64,000 bases of DNA from Streptomyces rishiriensis (GTDB taxonomy: Bacteria > Actinomycetota > Actinomycetes > Streptomycetales > Streptomycetaceae), in the NCBI RefSeq assembly GCF_030815485.1, contig NZ_JAUSWV010000002.1, positions 4,774,001-4,838,000 of the forward strand. The letters are read 5' to 3'. The first letter of the stretch is position 1, and every line of letters starts with the position of its first letter. Under the pieces are notes generated by a model that saw nothing but the letters and a program-made list of their open reading frames with translations, ran no database searches and was not told the DNA's origin. This document shows positions 55,519 through 64,000 of this stretch, one piece after another. Position numbers and translations under genes: made by a program.

Positions 55519-57294
55519 ATGAGCAGCAGCCCGGAAACCTCGACCCGCACGACCGGCGCACACCGGGCGCACCGGGAGGCGCGCGACGGCGCCGCGGCGC
55601 GCACGCTCGCGCAGCGACTTCCCGCGCGCTACGAGCCCTACCTGGACGGCCTGTTCACCTACTGCCTGTCCGTCCTGTGCGACCACGAAACGGCCACCGC
55701 CGCCCTGGGAGACGTCCTCGCGTTCGCCGAACGGCGCGGCCAGCGCGGTCCCGACGCGGCGGGCGACCGCCGGGCGTGGCTGTACGCGCTGGCCCGCTGG
55801 GCGTGCCTGCGCAAGCTGACCGAGGCCAAGCAGCAACGTCAGGGTGCGCAGAAACGTCAGGCCACGCACGCCGCGGCCCGCGACGGCGCCCGTCGGCAGC
55901 CGGGCGCGAAGCCCGCGACGGCCACGAGCACCGCGGCGTCGGCAGGCCCGTCCGCCTCCGACGAGACCCGGGAGCAGCGCCGGCGTGAACTGACCCGGCT
56001 CGCCTGGCCGGAGGCCGCCGGCACCACCCCGGAACAGCGCGAGGCGCTCGAACTCGCCGTACGCCACCACCTCGCCCCCCATGAGGTCGCCGCCGTCCTC
56101 GGCAAGGACCTGGCCGCCGCCCGGGAACTGCTCGCCTCGGCAGCCTGCGAGGTCGAGCGCACCCGCGCGGCACTCGCCGTCGTCGAGACCGGCGGCTGTC
56201 CCGGTGTGGTCCGTCTCACCGGCGAGAACCAGCTGGTGCTCAGCGCCGCCCTGCGCCGCGAGCTCGTCCGGCATGTCGACGACTGCCCGCGCTGCCGCCG
56301 GGCCGCCGAGCGCGCCGTGCCCGGCCGCTGGCCCGGCGCCGGTGTCACCCCCGCCGAGCTGCCCGTCCTGCCGGCGCCCCGCGCGGAGCTGCACAGGGCC
56401 ATGACGCACCTCCCGCGCGCGCGGGGAGCCGCCGCGCCGCGCTACGACCGGCGGGGCTTTCCGATGGATCCCAAGGACCGGGCCGCCCGCCGCGAGCGGC
56501 TCCGCGCGCGTGCCGTCACCACGACCGTGGTCGCCACCGTCGTCGCCGCTCCCGTGCTCGCCCTGTGGGCGGCCTACCGGGGGACACCGACGGGGGAGGG
56601 GGCCGAGGGCCGCTCGGCCAGCGCCAGCGAGGCGCACGGCCCGGACAACCTCGACGGCGAGACGGTCGGCGGCTACGAGAACGCGGGAAACGCCAGCACC
56701 CGCCCCGGCGCCGGCCTCCCCAAGGGCGACGGACCGGATGTCTCCGTCGAGGTCGTCAGCGTCACGGGAGTCGGCCGAGGCGCCGCAGGCAAGCTCTCGG
56801 TGACGGCCGCCAACACCGGTGACACCACCCTCATCACCCTCACCGCGGCCGCCGACGGCGACGGGCCGGTCCGCTGGTCGGCCACCACGGCGGCCTCCTG
56901 GCTGTATCTGAGCCGCTCCACGGGTTCGCTGAAACCCGGCGAGTCGGTGACGGTCAAGGTGTACGTCGACCATCTGCGCGAGCCCTCCGGCCACTGGCAC
57001 GCGCGCGTGGCCGTCGCCCCGGCGGGCGCCGTCGTCTCCATCGAGGGCTACGGCAGGGCGCCCGTCCCCTCGGACCCGGGCAACGGTCCCGGTCCGGGCG
57101 GCCCCGGCGGTCCGCCCCCGTCGTCCGACCCGGAGCCCACGCCCACGGCGCCGTCCTCCCCGGACCCGACTCCGACCGATCCGCCGTCCTCTCCCGACCC
57201 GGAGCCCACGTCGGGCGAGCCGTCGCCGACCGCCTCGGAGGACTCGACCCCGCCGTCCGACGACAGCGACCCCCCGAGCCCGCAGACGTCGTAG
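55519..57294 (+). CDS. membrane protein with sigma-like, zinc-anti-sigma-like and BACON-like parts
   Basis: 591 aa from ATG 55519 (GTG 55516 possible). Residues ~15-95 resemble a degenerate sigma region 2 (RYEPYLDGLFTYCLSVLCDH, AWLYALARWACLRKLTEAKQ); ~150-215 resemble region 4 (TPEQREALELAVRHHLAPHE, VAAVLGKDLAAARELLASAA). Then H-V-D-D-C-P-R-C, an HX3CX2C motif like zinc-binding anti-sigma domains. One TM helix (VVATVVAAPVLALWAAYRG) leads to an external beta domain similar to BACON repeats (LSVTAANTGDTTLITLTAAA, WLYLSRSTGSLKPGESVTVK), ending in a Pro/Ser/Asp-rich wall-spanning tail. Possibly a signalling remnant; function unknown. Confidence 0.85.
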   Translation: MSSSPETSTRTTGAHRAHREARDGAAARTLAQRLPARYEPYLDGLFTYCLSVLCDHETATAALGDVLAFAERRGQRGPDAAGDRRAWLYALARWACLRKLTEAKQQRQGAQKRQATHAAARDGARRQPGAKPATATSTAASAGPSASDETREQRRRELTRLAWPEAAGTTPEQREALELAVRHHLAPHEVAAVLGKDLAAARELLASAACEVERTRAALAVVETGGCPGVVRLTGENQLVLSAALRRELVRHVDDCPRCRRAAERAVPGRWPGAGVTPAELPVLPAPRAELHRAMTHLPRARGAAAPRYDRRGFPMDPKDRAARRERLRARAVTTTVVATVVAAPVLALWAAYRGTPTGEGAEGRSASASEAHGPDNLDGETVGGYENAGNASTRPGAGLPKGDGPDVSVEVVSVTGVGRGAAGKLSVTAANTGDTTLITLTAAADGDGPVRWSATTAASWLYLSRSTGSLKPGESVTVKVYVDHLREPSGHWHARVAVAPAGAVVSIEGYGRAPVPSDPGNGPGPGGPGGPPPSSDPEPTPTAPSSPDPTPTDPPSSPDPEPTSGEPSPTASEDSTPPSDDSDPPSPQTS

Positions 57295-57323
57295 GGGACG
57301 GCAGCCGCAGACGTCACAGCACC

Positions 57324-57350
57324 GCGGACGGCCGGGACCCGGCCGTCCGC
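57324..57350. terminator. 27-bp inverted repeat between convergent genes
   Basis: GCGGACGGCCGGG (57324-57336) and CCCGGCCGTCCGC (57338-57350) pair over 13 bp around a single base. It serves the BACON-type gene and possibly the convergent Cys-rich gene. Confidence 0.8.
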
Positions 57351-57398
57351 AGGTGTCGACGAATACTCCGGAACGTCGGCCGGTCAGCCCGTCGCCCG

Positions 57399-58301
57399 TC
57401 AGCCCGACGCGGTCGGCGGACCCGCCGGGTCCGCCGGATGCGGGGCCAGCAGCGGGAGCTGTGAGGAGAGGCGCTGTTCGCACAGCTCGACCAGGCGGTC
57501 GTAGCCGGCCTTGCCCATCAGCTCGGTCAGCTCCGGACGGTAGGAGACGTACACCGGGTCGCCGGCGCCGTGTGCCGAGGTCGCGGACGTGCACCACCAG
57601 TGCAGGTCATGGCCGCCCGGGCCCCAGCCGCGGCGGTCGTACTCACCGATCGAGACCTGGAGCACGCGCGTGTCGTCGGGCCGGTCGATCCAGTCGTAGG
57701 TCCGGCGCACCGGCAGCTGCCAGCAGACGTCCGGCTTGGTCTCCAGCGGCTCCCGGCCCTCCTTGAGGGCCAGGATGTGCAGCGAGCAGCCCGCGCCGCC
57801 CGCGAACCCCGGGCGGTTCTGGAAGATGCACGAGCCGTTGAACGGGCGGGTCTGGCGGGAACCCTCGTCGTCCTCCGAGACCCAGCCGTCCCGGACGCCC
57901 TCGTCGTGGTGCTGCCAGATGTCGGGCGTGAGCCGCGCCACGTGTCCGGCGACGCGCTTCTCGTCGTCCTCGTCGGAGAAGTGGGCGCCCAGCGTGCAGC
58001 AGCCGTCGGCCGCGCGGCCCGGCTGGATGCCCTGGCAGCCGCTGCCGAAGATGCAGTTCCAGCGAGAGGTGAGCCAGGTCAGGTCGCATCGGAAGATCTG
58101 CTCGTCGTCCGCCGGGTCGGGGAACTCCACCCACGCCCGCGCGAAGTCCAGACCCTTCTCGTCCGCGGCCGGAGCCTTCGCCGCCGACGCCTGCACTGTC
58201 GCCGCCTGGGCCTTGTTCGACTTCTTCGGTGGCTTCACCGGCTTCGCCCGCGAAGAACCGTCGGTCGATTTGTCGGTCTTCGCCTTGTTCGTCTTTGGCA
58301 C
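57399..58301 (-). CDS. Cys-rich conserved protein, YkgJ/DUF3109-like
   Basis: 300 aa from GTG 58301 ([20 protein letters not shown]). A Lys/Ala-rich N-terminus of ~45 residues precedes a Cys/Trp/His-rich domain: [72 protein letters not shown]. Clusters of this kind bind zinc or iron-sulfur in YkgJ-type proteins. No signal peptide or TM. Role unknown. Divergent from the Ppx/GppA gene with 71 bp between starts. Confidence 0.78.
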   Translation of the reverse strand: MPKTNKAKTDKSTDGSSRAKPVKPPKKSNKAQAATVQASAAKAPAADEKGLDFARAWVEFPDPADDEQIFRCDLTWLTSRWNCIFGSGCQGIQPGRAADGCCTLGAHFSDEDDEKRVAGHVARLTPDIWQHHDEGVRDGWVSEDDEGSRQTRPFNGSCIFQNRPGFAGGAGCSLHILALKEGREPLETKPDVCWQLPVRRTYDWIDRPDDTRVLQVSIGEYDRRGWGPGGHDLHWWCTSATSAHGAGDPVYVSYRPELTELMGKAGYDRLVELCEQRLSSQLPLLAPHPADPAGPPTASG

Positions 58302-58372
58302 TTGTCCAGGGTAAGTCGCCGGCAGCCGCTTCGGGCACGGCCAGGGGCGCTGTGGGCAGTAGCGTTCCCTAC

Positions 58373-59305
58373 ATGAGACTCGGTGTCCTCGACGTGGGAT
58401 CGAACACGGTGCATCTTCTGGTGGTGGACGCACACCCCGGTGCGTGCCCCCTGCCCGCGCACTCGCACAAGGTGGAACTGCGCCTTGCCCAACTTCTCGA
58501 CGAGGACGGCGCGATCGGCCCCGAGGGCGTCGACAAACTCATCGCCGTGATCCAGGAGGCGCTCCAGGCCGCCGAGGACAAGGGCGTGGAGGACCTGCTG
58601 CCGTTCGCGACCTCCGCCGTGCGCGAGGCCAGCAACGCCGACGACGTCCTCGCGCGCGTGCAGGCCGAGACCGGCGTCGAGCTCCAGGTCCTCGCCGGCG
58701 CCGAGGAGGCCCGGCTCACCTTCCTCGCCGCCCGCCGCTGGTTCGGCTGGTCCGCCGGGAAGCTGCTCGTCCTGGACATCGGCGGCGGCTCCCTGGAGAT
58801 CGCCTACGGCATCGACGAGCAGCCCGACGCGGCCGTCTCGCTGCCGCTCGGCGCCGGCCGGCTCACCGCGGGCTGGCTGCCCGGCGACCCGCCCGACGCC
58901 GAGGACATACGGGCTCTGCGCCGCCACGCCCGTGCGCAGATCGCCCGGACGGTGGGGGAGTTCAAGCGCTTCGGCGCCCCCGACCACGTCGTCGCCACCT
59001 CGAAGACGTTCAAGCAGCTCGCCCGCATCGCCGGAGCCGCGCGTTCCCTCGAGGGCCCGTACGCCCAGCGGCAGCTCAAGCGGGAGTCGCTCGAGGCCTG
59101 GGTGCCCCGCCTGGCCGGCATGACCACGGCCCAGCGGGCGGAACTCCCGGGCGTCTCCGAGGGCCGCGCCGGCCAGCTCCTCGCGGGTGCGCTGGTCGCG
59201 GAGGGCGCGATGGACCTCTTCGGCGTCGAGCAGCTGGAGATCTGCCCCTGGGCGCTCAGGGAAGGCGTCATTCTGCGCAGACTCGATCACATGGCGTCGG
59301 AGTGA
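58373..59305 (+). CDS. Ppx/GppA family phosphatase (exopolyphosphatase-like)
   Basis: 310 aa from ATG 58373. ASKHA-fold ATP/phosphate loops: [20 protein letters not shown] (phosphate 1) and [20 protein letters not shown] (phosphate 2), plus [20 protein letters not shown] typical of the family. Members cleave terminal phosphate from polyphosphate or pppGpp. At 310 aa it has only the catalytic N-terminal domains, like the short actinobacterial Ppx1 type. Which substrate it uses cannot be told. Confidence 0.92.
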   Translation: MRLGVLDVGSNTVHLLVVDAHPGACPLPAHSHKVELRLAQLLDEDGAIGPEGVDKLIAVIQEALQAAEDKGVEDLLPFATSAVREASNADDVLARVQAETGVELQVLAGAEEARLTFLAARRWFGWSAGKLLVLDIGGGSLEIAYGIDEQPDAAVSLPLGAGRLTAGWLPGDPPDAEDIRALRRHARAQIARTVGEFKRFGAPDHVVATSKTFKQLARIAGAARSLEGPYAQRQLKRESLEAWVPRLAGMTTAQRAELPGVSEGRAGQLLAGALVAEGAMDLFGVEQLEICPWALREGVILRRLDHMASE

Positions 59306-59454
59306 CGGGCGTGCCGGGCACGCGGTCGTGACGGGGCCGGCTTCGGCGCGCGGGGCGCGAGCGACCAGGGCGTACACCCACCCGCCGGTGGCGAACACCA
59401 CAACGGCGGCCGGGGCCCCGCACCCGGGCGACCGCACCCCGTAACCTGTCCCCC

Positions 59455-60312
59455 ATGGCAGAGCCAGTCGTGCGGATCCCGGACGCGAAGGTCGCCCTGT
59501 CGACGGCCTCGGTCTACCCGGAGTCGACGGCGACGGCCTTCGAGATCGCCGCGCGCCTCGGATACGACGGCGTCGAGGTCATGGTCTGGAACGACCCCGT
59601 CAGCCAGGACATCGACGCGCTGCGCAGACTCAGCGACTACCACCGGATCCCCATCCTCGCCGTCCACGCCCCCTGCCTGCTCATCACCCAGCGGGTGTGG
59701 TCGACCGACCCGTGGACCAAGCTCCAGCGGGCCCGCGCGGCGGCGGAGAAGCTCGGCGCGTCCGCGGTCGTCGTCCACCCGCCGTTCCGCTGGCAGCGCC
59801 AGTACGCGCGGGACTTCGTCACCGGCATCTGGCGGATGGCGGACGAGACGGACGTACGGTTCGCCGTCGAGAACATGTACCCCTGGCGCTACCGCGACCG
59901 CGAGATGCTCGCGTACGCGCCCGACTGGGACGTCACGAAGGACGACTACCGGCACTTCACCATCGACCTCAGCCATGCCTCGACGGCCCGCGCGGACGCG
60001 ATGCAGATGATCGACCGCATGGGCGACCGCCTGGGCCACGTCCACCTCGCCGACGGAAACGGTTCGGCCAAGGACGAGCACCTGGTCCCCGGCCGTGGCG
60101 CCCAGCCCTGCGCCGAGCTGCTGGAACGGCTCGCGCTGACCGGCTTCGACGGGCATGTCGTCATCGAGGTCAACACGCGGCGCGCGATGTCGAGCGCCGA
60201 ACGTGAGGCCGACCTGGCGGAGGCGCTGGCCTTCACGCGCCTGCACCTGGCCTCCGCCTCGTCGACGGCCTCGTCGGCTCCGTCCCCCGGGGCGAAGGTG
60301 CCCCGCCGATGA
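59455..60312 (+). CDS. sugar phosphate isomerase/epimerase-like TIM-barrel protein
   Basis: 285 aa from ATG 59455. AP-endonuclease-2-type TIM barrel: [106 protein letters not shown]. His, Glu and Asp residues at strand ends fit a divalent metal site. The family includes xylose-isomerase-like enzymes; the substrate is not known. The stop overlaps the next gene (ATGA), suggesting co-expression with the TetR regulator. Confidence 0.88.
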   Translation: MAEPVVRIPDAKVALSTASVYPESTATAFEIAARLGYDGVEVMVWNDPVSQDIDALRRLSDYHRIPILAVHAPCLLITQRVWSTDPWTKLQRARAAAEKLGASAVVVHPPFRWQRQYARDFVTGIWRMADETDVRFAVENMYPWRYRDREMLAYAPDWDVTKDDYRHFTIDLSHASTARADAMQMIDRMGDRLGHVHLADGNGSAKDEHLVPGRGAQPCAELLERLALTGFDGHVVIEVNTRRAMSSAEREADLAEALAFTRLHLASASSTASSAPSPGAKVPRR

Positions 60313-60914
60313 CCGGCGTCACCGCCCGCAGGCGCGGCCGCCCCCCTCGTACGGAGTCGGCCGACACCCGGGACCGCATCCTGACGGCCGCCCGCGAGGA
60401 GTTCTCCGAGCGGGGCTACGACAAGACGTCCGTCCGCGGTATCGGGAAGGCCGCCGGGGTGGACCCGGCGCTGGTGCACCACTACTTCGGCACCAAGGAA
60501 CAGATCTTCGAGGCGGCCATCGAGGTCGCCTTCGCCCCCGCGCTGAACGCCCCGGAAGCGGTCGCCGACGGCCCGTTGGACGAGGTCGGGGAGCGGCTCG
60601 CCCGCTTCCTCTTCGGTCTCTGGGAGAACCCCACGAGCCGTAAGCCCCTGCTGGCCATCGTGCGTTCCGCCGTGAACAACGACACCGCGGCCGCCGTCTT
60701 CCGCCGCCTGGTCGCCTCCCAGCTGCTGCGCCGGATCGCCTCCCAGGTCGATCTGCCGGACGCCGAGCTGCGCGCCGAACTGGCGGCCGCGCAACTGGTG
60801 GGCTGCGCGATGCTGCGGTACGTGATCAAGGTGGAGCCGCTGGCCTCGGCGGACCTGGAGCTGATCATCGCGCGCGTGGCGCCGGTCGTGCAGGGGCACC
60901 TGACCGGACCGTGA
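60309..60914 (+). CDS. TetR-family transcriptional regulator
   Basis: 201 aa from ATG 60309, overlapping the isomerase-like gene by 4 bp. Helix-turn-helix: [40 protein letters not shown]. The C-terminal ligand domain ([40 protein letters not shown]) matches a TetR subgroup common in actinobacteria. Target may include its own operon or the following ilvD; unproven. Confidence 0.92.
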   Translation: MTGVTARRRGRPPRTESADTRDRILTAAREEFSERGYDKTSVRGIGKAAGVDPALVHHYFGTKEQIFEAAIEVAFAPALNAPEAVADGPLDEVGERLARFLFGLWENPTSRKPLLAIVRSAVNNDTAAAVFRRLVASQLLRRIASQVDLPDAELRAELAAAQLVGCAMLRYVIKVEPLASADLELIIARVAPVVQGHLTGP

Positions 60915-61039
60915 GCCACGCCCCGAGGGTGAGACATATGTCCCGCCATACGGACACCGTGTCCGACACCTGGATGACCGGCGTACGCTCGTTAGCAGTC
61001 AGAAGTCTCTGATCGCAGTCTCTGAAGGAGCGAGCGACG

Positions 61040-62893
61040 ATGCCCGAGCTGAGGTCCCGCACAGTCACCCACGGCCGCAACATGGCGGGCGCCCGCGCCC
61101 TTATGCGCGCCTCCGGTGTACCCGGTGCGGACATCGGCCGGAAGCCGATCATCGCGGTGGCGAACAGCTTCACCGAGTTCGTGCCCGGCCACACGCACCT
61201 GCAGCCGGTCGGCCGGATCGTCAGCGAGGCGATCACCGCGGCCGGCGGCATCCCGCGCGAGTTCAACACGATCGCCGTCGACGACGGCATCGCGATGGGC
61301 CACGGCGGCATGCTCTACAGCCTGCCCTCCCGCGACCTGATCGCGGACAGCGTGGAGTACATGGTCGAGGCGCACTGCGCCGACGCCCTGATCTGCATCT
61401 CCAACTGCGACAAGATCACGCCGGGCATGCTGAACGCCGCCCTGCGCCTGAACATCCCCACCGTCTTCGTCTCCGGCGGCCCGATGGAGTCCGGCCGAGC
61501 CACCCTCGTCGACGGCACCGTCCGCACGCTCGACCTGGTCGACGCGATGTCCGAGGCCGTGAACGAGAAGATCTCGGACGAGGACATCCTCCGCATCGAG
61601 GAGAACGCCTGTCCGACCTGTGGCAGCTGTTCCGGCATGTTCACCGCCAACTCGATGAACTGCCTGACCGAGGCCATCGGCCTCTCCCTCCCCGGCAACG
61701 GCTCGGTGCTGGCCACCCACACGGCCCGCAAGGCGCTGTACGAAACCGCGGGGCGCACGGTGATGGACATCACCCGCCGCTACTACGAGCAGGACGACGA
61801 GACGGTCCTGCCCCGCAACATCGCCACCACGGCGGCCTTCGAGAACGCGATGGCCCTCGACATCGCGATGGGCGGCTCGACCAACACGATCCTGCACCTC
61901 CTCGCCGCCGCCCAGGAGGCGGGCGTCCCGTTCGGCCTGGAAGAGATCAACGAGGTCTCGCGCCGCGTGCCCTGCCTGGCGAAGGTCGCGCCGAACGTCG
62001 CGAAGGACCGCACGTACTACATGGAGGACGTGCACCGCGCCGGCGGCATCCCCGCCCTCCTCGGCGAACTGCACCGCGCGGGCCTGCTCAACGAGGACGT
62101 GTTCTCGGTCCACAGCCCGTCCCTGGCGGACTGGCTCAAGACCTGGGACGTCCGAGGCGGCTCCCCCTCGCCCGAGGCGCTCGAAATGTGGCACGCGGCC
62201 CCCGGCTGCGTCCGCTCAGCCGAGGCCTTCTCGCAGTCCGAGCGCTGGGAGGCGCTGGACGTGGACGCCGAGGGCGGCTGCATCCGCTCCGCCGAGCACG
62301 CCTACAGCAAGGACGGCGGCCTCGCGGTGCTGCGCGGCAACCTCGCCGTCGACGGCTGCGTGGTCAAGACGGCCGGCGTCGACGAGTCGATCTGGACCTT
62401 CGAGGGCCCGGCGGTCGTCTGCGAGTCGCAGGAGGAGGCCGTCGAGAAGATCCTCAACAAGCAGGTGACGCACGGCGACGTCGTCGTCATCCGCTACGAG
62501 GGTCCCAAGGGCGGCCCGGGTATGCAGGAGATGCTCTACCCGACGTCCTTCCTCAAGGGCCGCGGCCTCGGCAAGACCTGCGCCCTGATCACCGACGGCC
62601 GGTTCTCCGGCGGCACCTCGGGCCTGTCGATCGGCCACGCCTCGCCCGAGGCGGCCTCCGGCGGCACCATCGCCCTCGTCGAGGACGGCGACCGCATCCG
62701 CGTCGACATCCCGAACCGCACGATCGAGCTCCTCGTCGACGACGCCGAACTGGCGCGGCGCGAGGCGGCCCTCGGCGGCGTCTACGCCCCGAAGAACCGC
62801 GAGCGCAAGGTGTCCGCCGCCCTGCGCGCCTACGCCGCGATGGCGACGAGCGCCGACAAGGGCGCGGTGCGGGACGTGTCGAAGCTGGGCTGA
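61040..62893 (+). CDS. ilvD: dihydroxy-acid dehydratase
   Basis: Dehydrates 2,3-dihydroxy-isovalerate/methylvalerate to the keto acids of valine and isoleucine synthesis. 617 aa from ATG 61040 with GAAGGAG 8 nt upstream. Fe-S and metal motifs: [40 protein letters not shown], and C-terminal [20 protein letters not shown]. The three Cys fit the family's cluster ligands. The gene appears monocistronic with a hairpin after it. Confidence 0.97.
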   Translation: MPELRSRTVTHGRNMAGARALMRASGVPGADIGRKPIIAVANSFTEFVPGHTHLQPVGRIVSEAITAAGGIPREFNTIAVDDGIAMGHGGMLYSLPSRDLIADSVEYMVEAHCADALICISNCDKITPGMLNAALRLNIPTVFVSGGPMESGRATLVDGTVRTLDLVDAMSEAVNEKISDEDILRIEENACPTCGSCSGMFTANSMNCLTEAIGLSLPGNGSVLATHTARKALYETAGRTVMDITRRYYEQDDETVLPRNIATTAAFENAMALDIAMGGSTNTILHLLAAAQEAGVPFGLEEINEVSRRVPCLAKVAPNVAKDRTYYMEDVHRAGGIPALLGELHRAGLLNEDVFSVHSPSLADWLKTWDVRGGSPSPEALEMWHAAPGCVRSAEAFSQSERWEALDVDAEGGCIRSAEHAYSKDGGLAVLRGNLAVDGCVVKTAGVDESIWTFEGPAVVCESQEEAVEKILNKQVTHGDVVVIRYEGPKGGPGMQEMLYPTSFLKGRGLGKTCALITDGRFSGGTSGLSIGHASPEAASGGTIALVEDGDRIRVDIPNRTIELLVDDAELARREAALGGVYAPKNRERKVSAALRAYAAMATSADKGAVRDVSKLG

Positions 62894-62929
62894 CGCCACC
62901 CGGCAGCCCGTCCGGGCAAGCGCTGAGGT

Positions 62930-62962
62930 GAGGGCCGTCTCCACGGTACGGAGGCGGCCCTC
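62930..62962 (+). terminator. terminator-like hairpin after ilvD
   Basis: GAGGGCCGTCTCC (62930-62942) pairs with GGAGGCGGCCCTC (62950-62962) over 13 bp with one T-G wobble; loop ACGGTAC. Confidence 0.75.
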
Positions 62963-63010
62963 GGCGCGTCGTACGACCAGCCCGCCGTGAGCAGTCTCCT
63001 CGCAGCCGGC

Positions 63011-63063
63011 TCCCACCGGTCCGCTGTCACCGGCCGCTGTCACCGGCCCGCTCTCACCAGTCC
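63011..63063. repeat. degenerate 13-14-bp tandem repeats at the 3' end of the beta-propeller gene
   Basis: Four units of the form TGTCACCGGCCCGC start near 63011, 63024, 63037 and 63051. The last unit covers the stop codon (63054-63056) and final Trp codon of the gene. Confidence 0.85.
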
Positions 63064-64000
63064 GCCGGGTTGCGGCCGTCCACGGCGAAGACCGTTCCGT
63101 CGGGGGCGCCGGCGTAGACGTGGCCGTCGACCGCCTCGGGCGCGGGGAGTGTGGCCACCACCTCGTCCGAGTTGGCGCCCAGCCGCAGCGCGGTCTGCCC
63201 GACGAGCTTGCCCTTCTCGGCATCCACGGCGAGGAGCCGCCCGTCGGCGGCGCTGAAGTAGACGTGGTCCCCGTCGGCGGCGGGCACCGAACCCCGGCTC
63301 ACCGCCGTCTGGAGCGACCACACCTGCTTGCCCAGGACCGTGTCGACGGCCACGAGCGATCCGTCGAAGGCCAGGAGATAGACCCGGTCGCCCTGCACGG
63401 CGGCCCGTGCCTCCACAAGCCCGACGCCCAGCCTCACCCGCAGCGACACCTTGTCCTGCGGGTAGTAGCGGACCACGGCGTCGACCGTGCCGTAGTCGTC
63501 GCCCTGGGACAACAGGACGAGGCTGCCGTCCGCGGTGCCCACGAGACGCATCGTGCCGCTGAGCCGCTCGTCCCACCGCACCTTCCCGGTCGTGGGATCC
63601 ACGGCCGTGATCCGGGTGTACCCGTCGTCCGACGTGCTCGACGCGTACGCCAGCGGATCCTTCGGGAACGCCGTGAAGTACGGCTCGCTCAGCCCCGGGA
63701 TGCGCCGGCTCCACATCGACTTGCCCGTCGCGGCGTCCACCCCGGTCACCGTGTCGTCGGCGGCGGTCAGCAGCAGGGTGCCGCCGACGCTCCGGACACC
63801 CGGGTAGTCCGCCAGATCGCGCTGCCAGCGCGTGGCACCCGACGCCGGGTCGAGCGCCTCCAGCCGCTTGCCCGAGTGCGTGATCACCTGAGCCAGTCCG
63901 CCCGCGAGCACCGGAGCCTGGCTCGGCCCGTCGTCGTCGGTGAGGACATGCCGCCACAGCACCCGGCCGTCGGACGCGTCCAGCGCCGACACCAGCCCCG
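63054..64000 (-). CDS. PQQ-like beta-propeller protein (partial, N-terminus outside window)
   Basis: The frame is open from the window edge to TGA at 63054-63056 (315 codons seen). About seven propeller blades recur with the YVWD-like pattern: LSALDASDGRVLWRHVLT, LEALDPASGATRWQRDLA, VTGVDAATGKSMWSRRIP, ITAVDPTTGKVRWDERLS, LVAVDTVLGKQVWSLQTA, LLAVDAEKGKLVGQTALR, VFAVDGRNPADW. In Streptomyces such C-terminal propellers are often the sensor half of Ser/Thr kinases (AfsK type) or stand-alone lipoproteins; which applies here depends on the unseen N-terminus. Confidence 0.88.
   Translation of the reverse strand, partial: GLVSALDASDGRVLWRHVLTDDDGPSQAPVLAGGLAQVITHSGKRLEALDPASGATRWQRDLADYPGVRSVGGTLLLTAADDTVTGVDAATGKSMWSRRIPGLSEPYFTAFPKDPLAYASSTSDDGYTRITAVDPTTGKVRWDERLSGTMRLVGTADGSLVLLSQGDDYGTVDAVVRYYPQDKVSLRVRLGVGLVEARAAVQGDRVYLLAFDGSLVAVDTVLGKQVWSLQTAVSRGSVPAADGDHVYFSAADGRLLAVDAEKGKLVGQTALRLGANSDEVVATLPAPEAVDGHVYAGAPDGTVFAVDGRNPADW

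Overview
The window is a chromosomal segment of a high-GC actinomycete, almost certainly a Streptomyces: strong G/C preference at third codon positions, frequent GTG (and one TTG) starts, many 4-bp ATGA/GTGA stop-start overlaps, and actinobacterial marker genes (lsr2, disA-radA, the sigE-cseABC envelope-stress operon, clpC, a stand-alone nuoD2). As I remember it, the gene order matches the core-chromosome region of the S. coelicolor type running from ppa/ftsH/folE through nuoD2, the panC-nadB-nadC-coaX block, lsr2/clpC, sigE, disA/radA to ilvD. I see no insertion sequence, prophage, CRISPR array, rRNA, tRNA or secondary-metabolite cluster.

Layout. 1-3.8 kb: partial YbjQ-type gene, a DedA membrane protein with a Gln/Tyr-rich tail, a ThrE-type exporter and pyrophosphatase. 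3.8-11.6 kb (+): PBP4-type carboxypeptidase, a DUF2342 metalloprotease-like protein, tilS, hpt, ftsH, folE. 11.6-14.9 kb (-): folP, an NTF2-fold gene, folB, folK, DUF3180, facing folE, so the folate genes form two convergent units. 15-20.2 kb: MprF-like lysyltransferase, membrane esterase, coiled-coil membrane protein. 20.2-24.6 kb: a PH-domain gene pair, nuoD2, and an NDUFAF7-like methyltransferase. 24.7-29.6 kb: NarL-type two-component system, ArsR-type regulator with a palindromic operator, small gene, threonine-aldolase-like enzyme. 29.8-35.3 kb (+): a tightly overlapping cofactor operon (DUF2520, panC, nadB, nadC, coaX) for pantothenate/CoA and NAD. 35.5-38.8 kb: small and regulatory genes (BlaI-like, ArgA-like, Lsr2). 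39.2-46 kb: clpC with a ClgR-type box, secreted acid phosphatase, secreted M23 peptidase, and a divergent TetR/DHA2-efflux pair with three copies of an operator-like sequence. 46.5-50.1 kb (-): sigE, cseA, cseB, cseC. 50.4-55.2 kb: mutY, disA, radA, i.e. DNA repair and c-di-AMP signalling. 55.5-64 kb: a sigma-like/anti-sigma-like/BACON membrane chimera, Cys-rich protein, Ppx/GppA, sugar isomerase, TetR, ilvD, and a partial beta-propeller gene.

Most notable. (1) nuoD2 outside any nuo operon beside a homologue of NDUFAF7, the enzyme that methylates an arginine in the mitochondrial NuoD counterpart; that arginine is kept, while two quinone-site residues appear changed. (2) A single protein carrying degenerate sigma-factor, zinc-anti-sigma, transmembrane and BACON-like parts. 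(3) Five 11-residue basic repeats ahead of the membrane anchor of a PBP4-type enzyme. (4) Short tandem repeats lying directly 3' of the stop codons of at least five unrelated genes. (5) A leader before folB that partly resembles a cobalamin riboswitch core. Assignments rest on reading motifs and family memory; no database search was possible.
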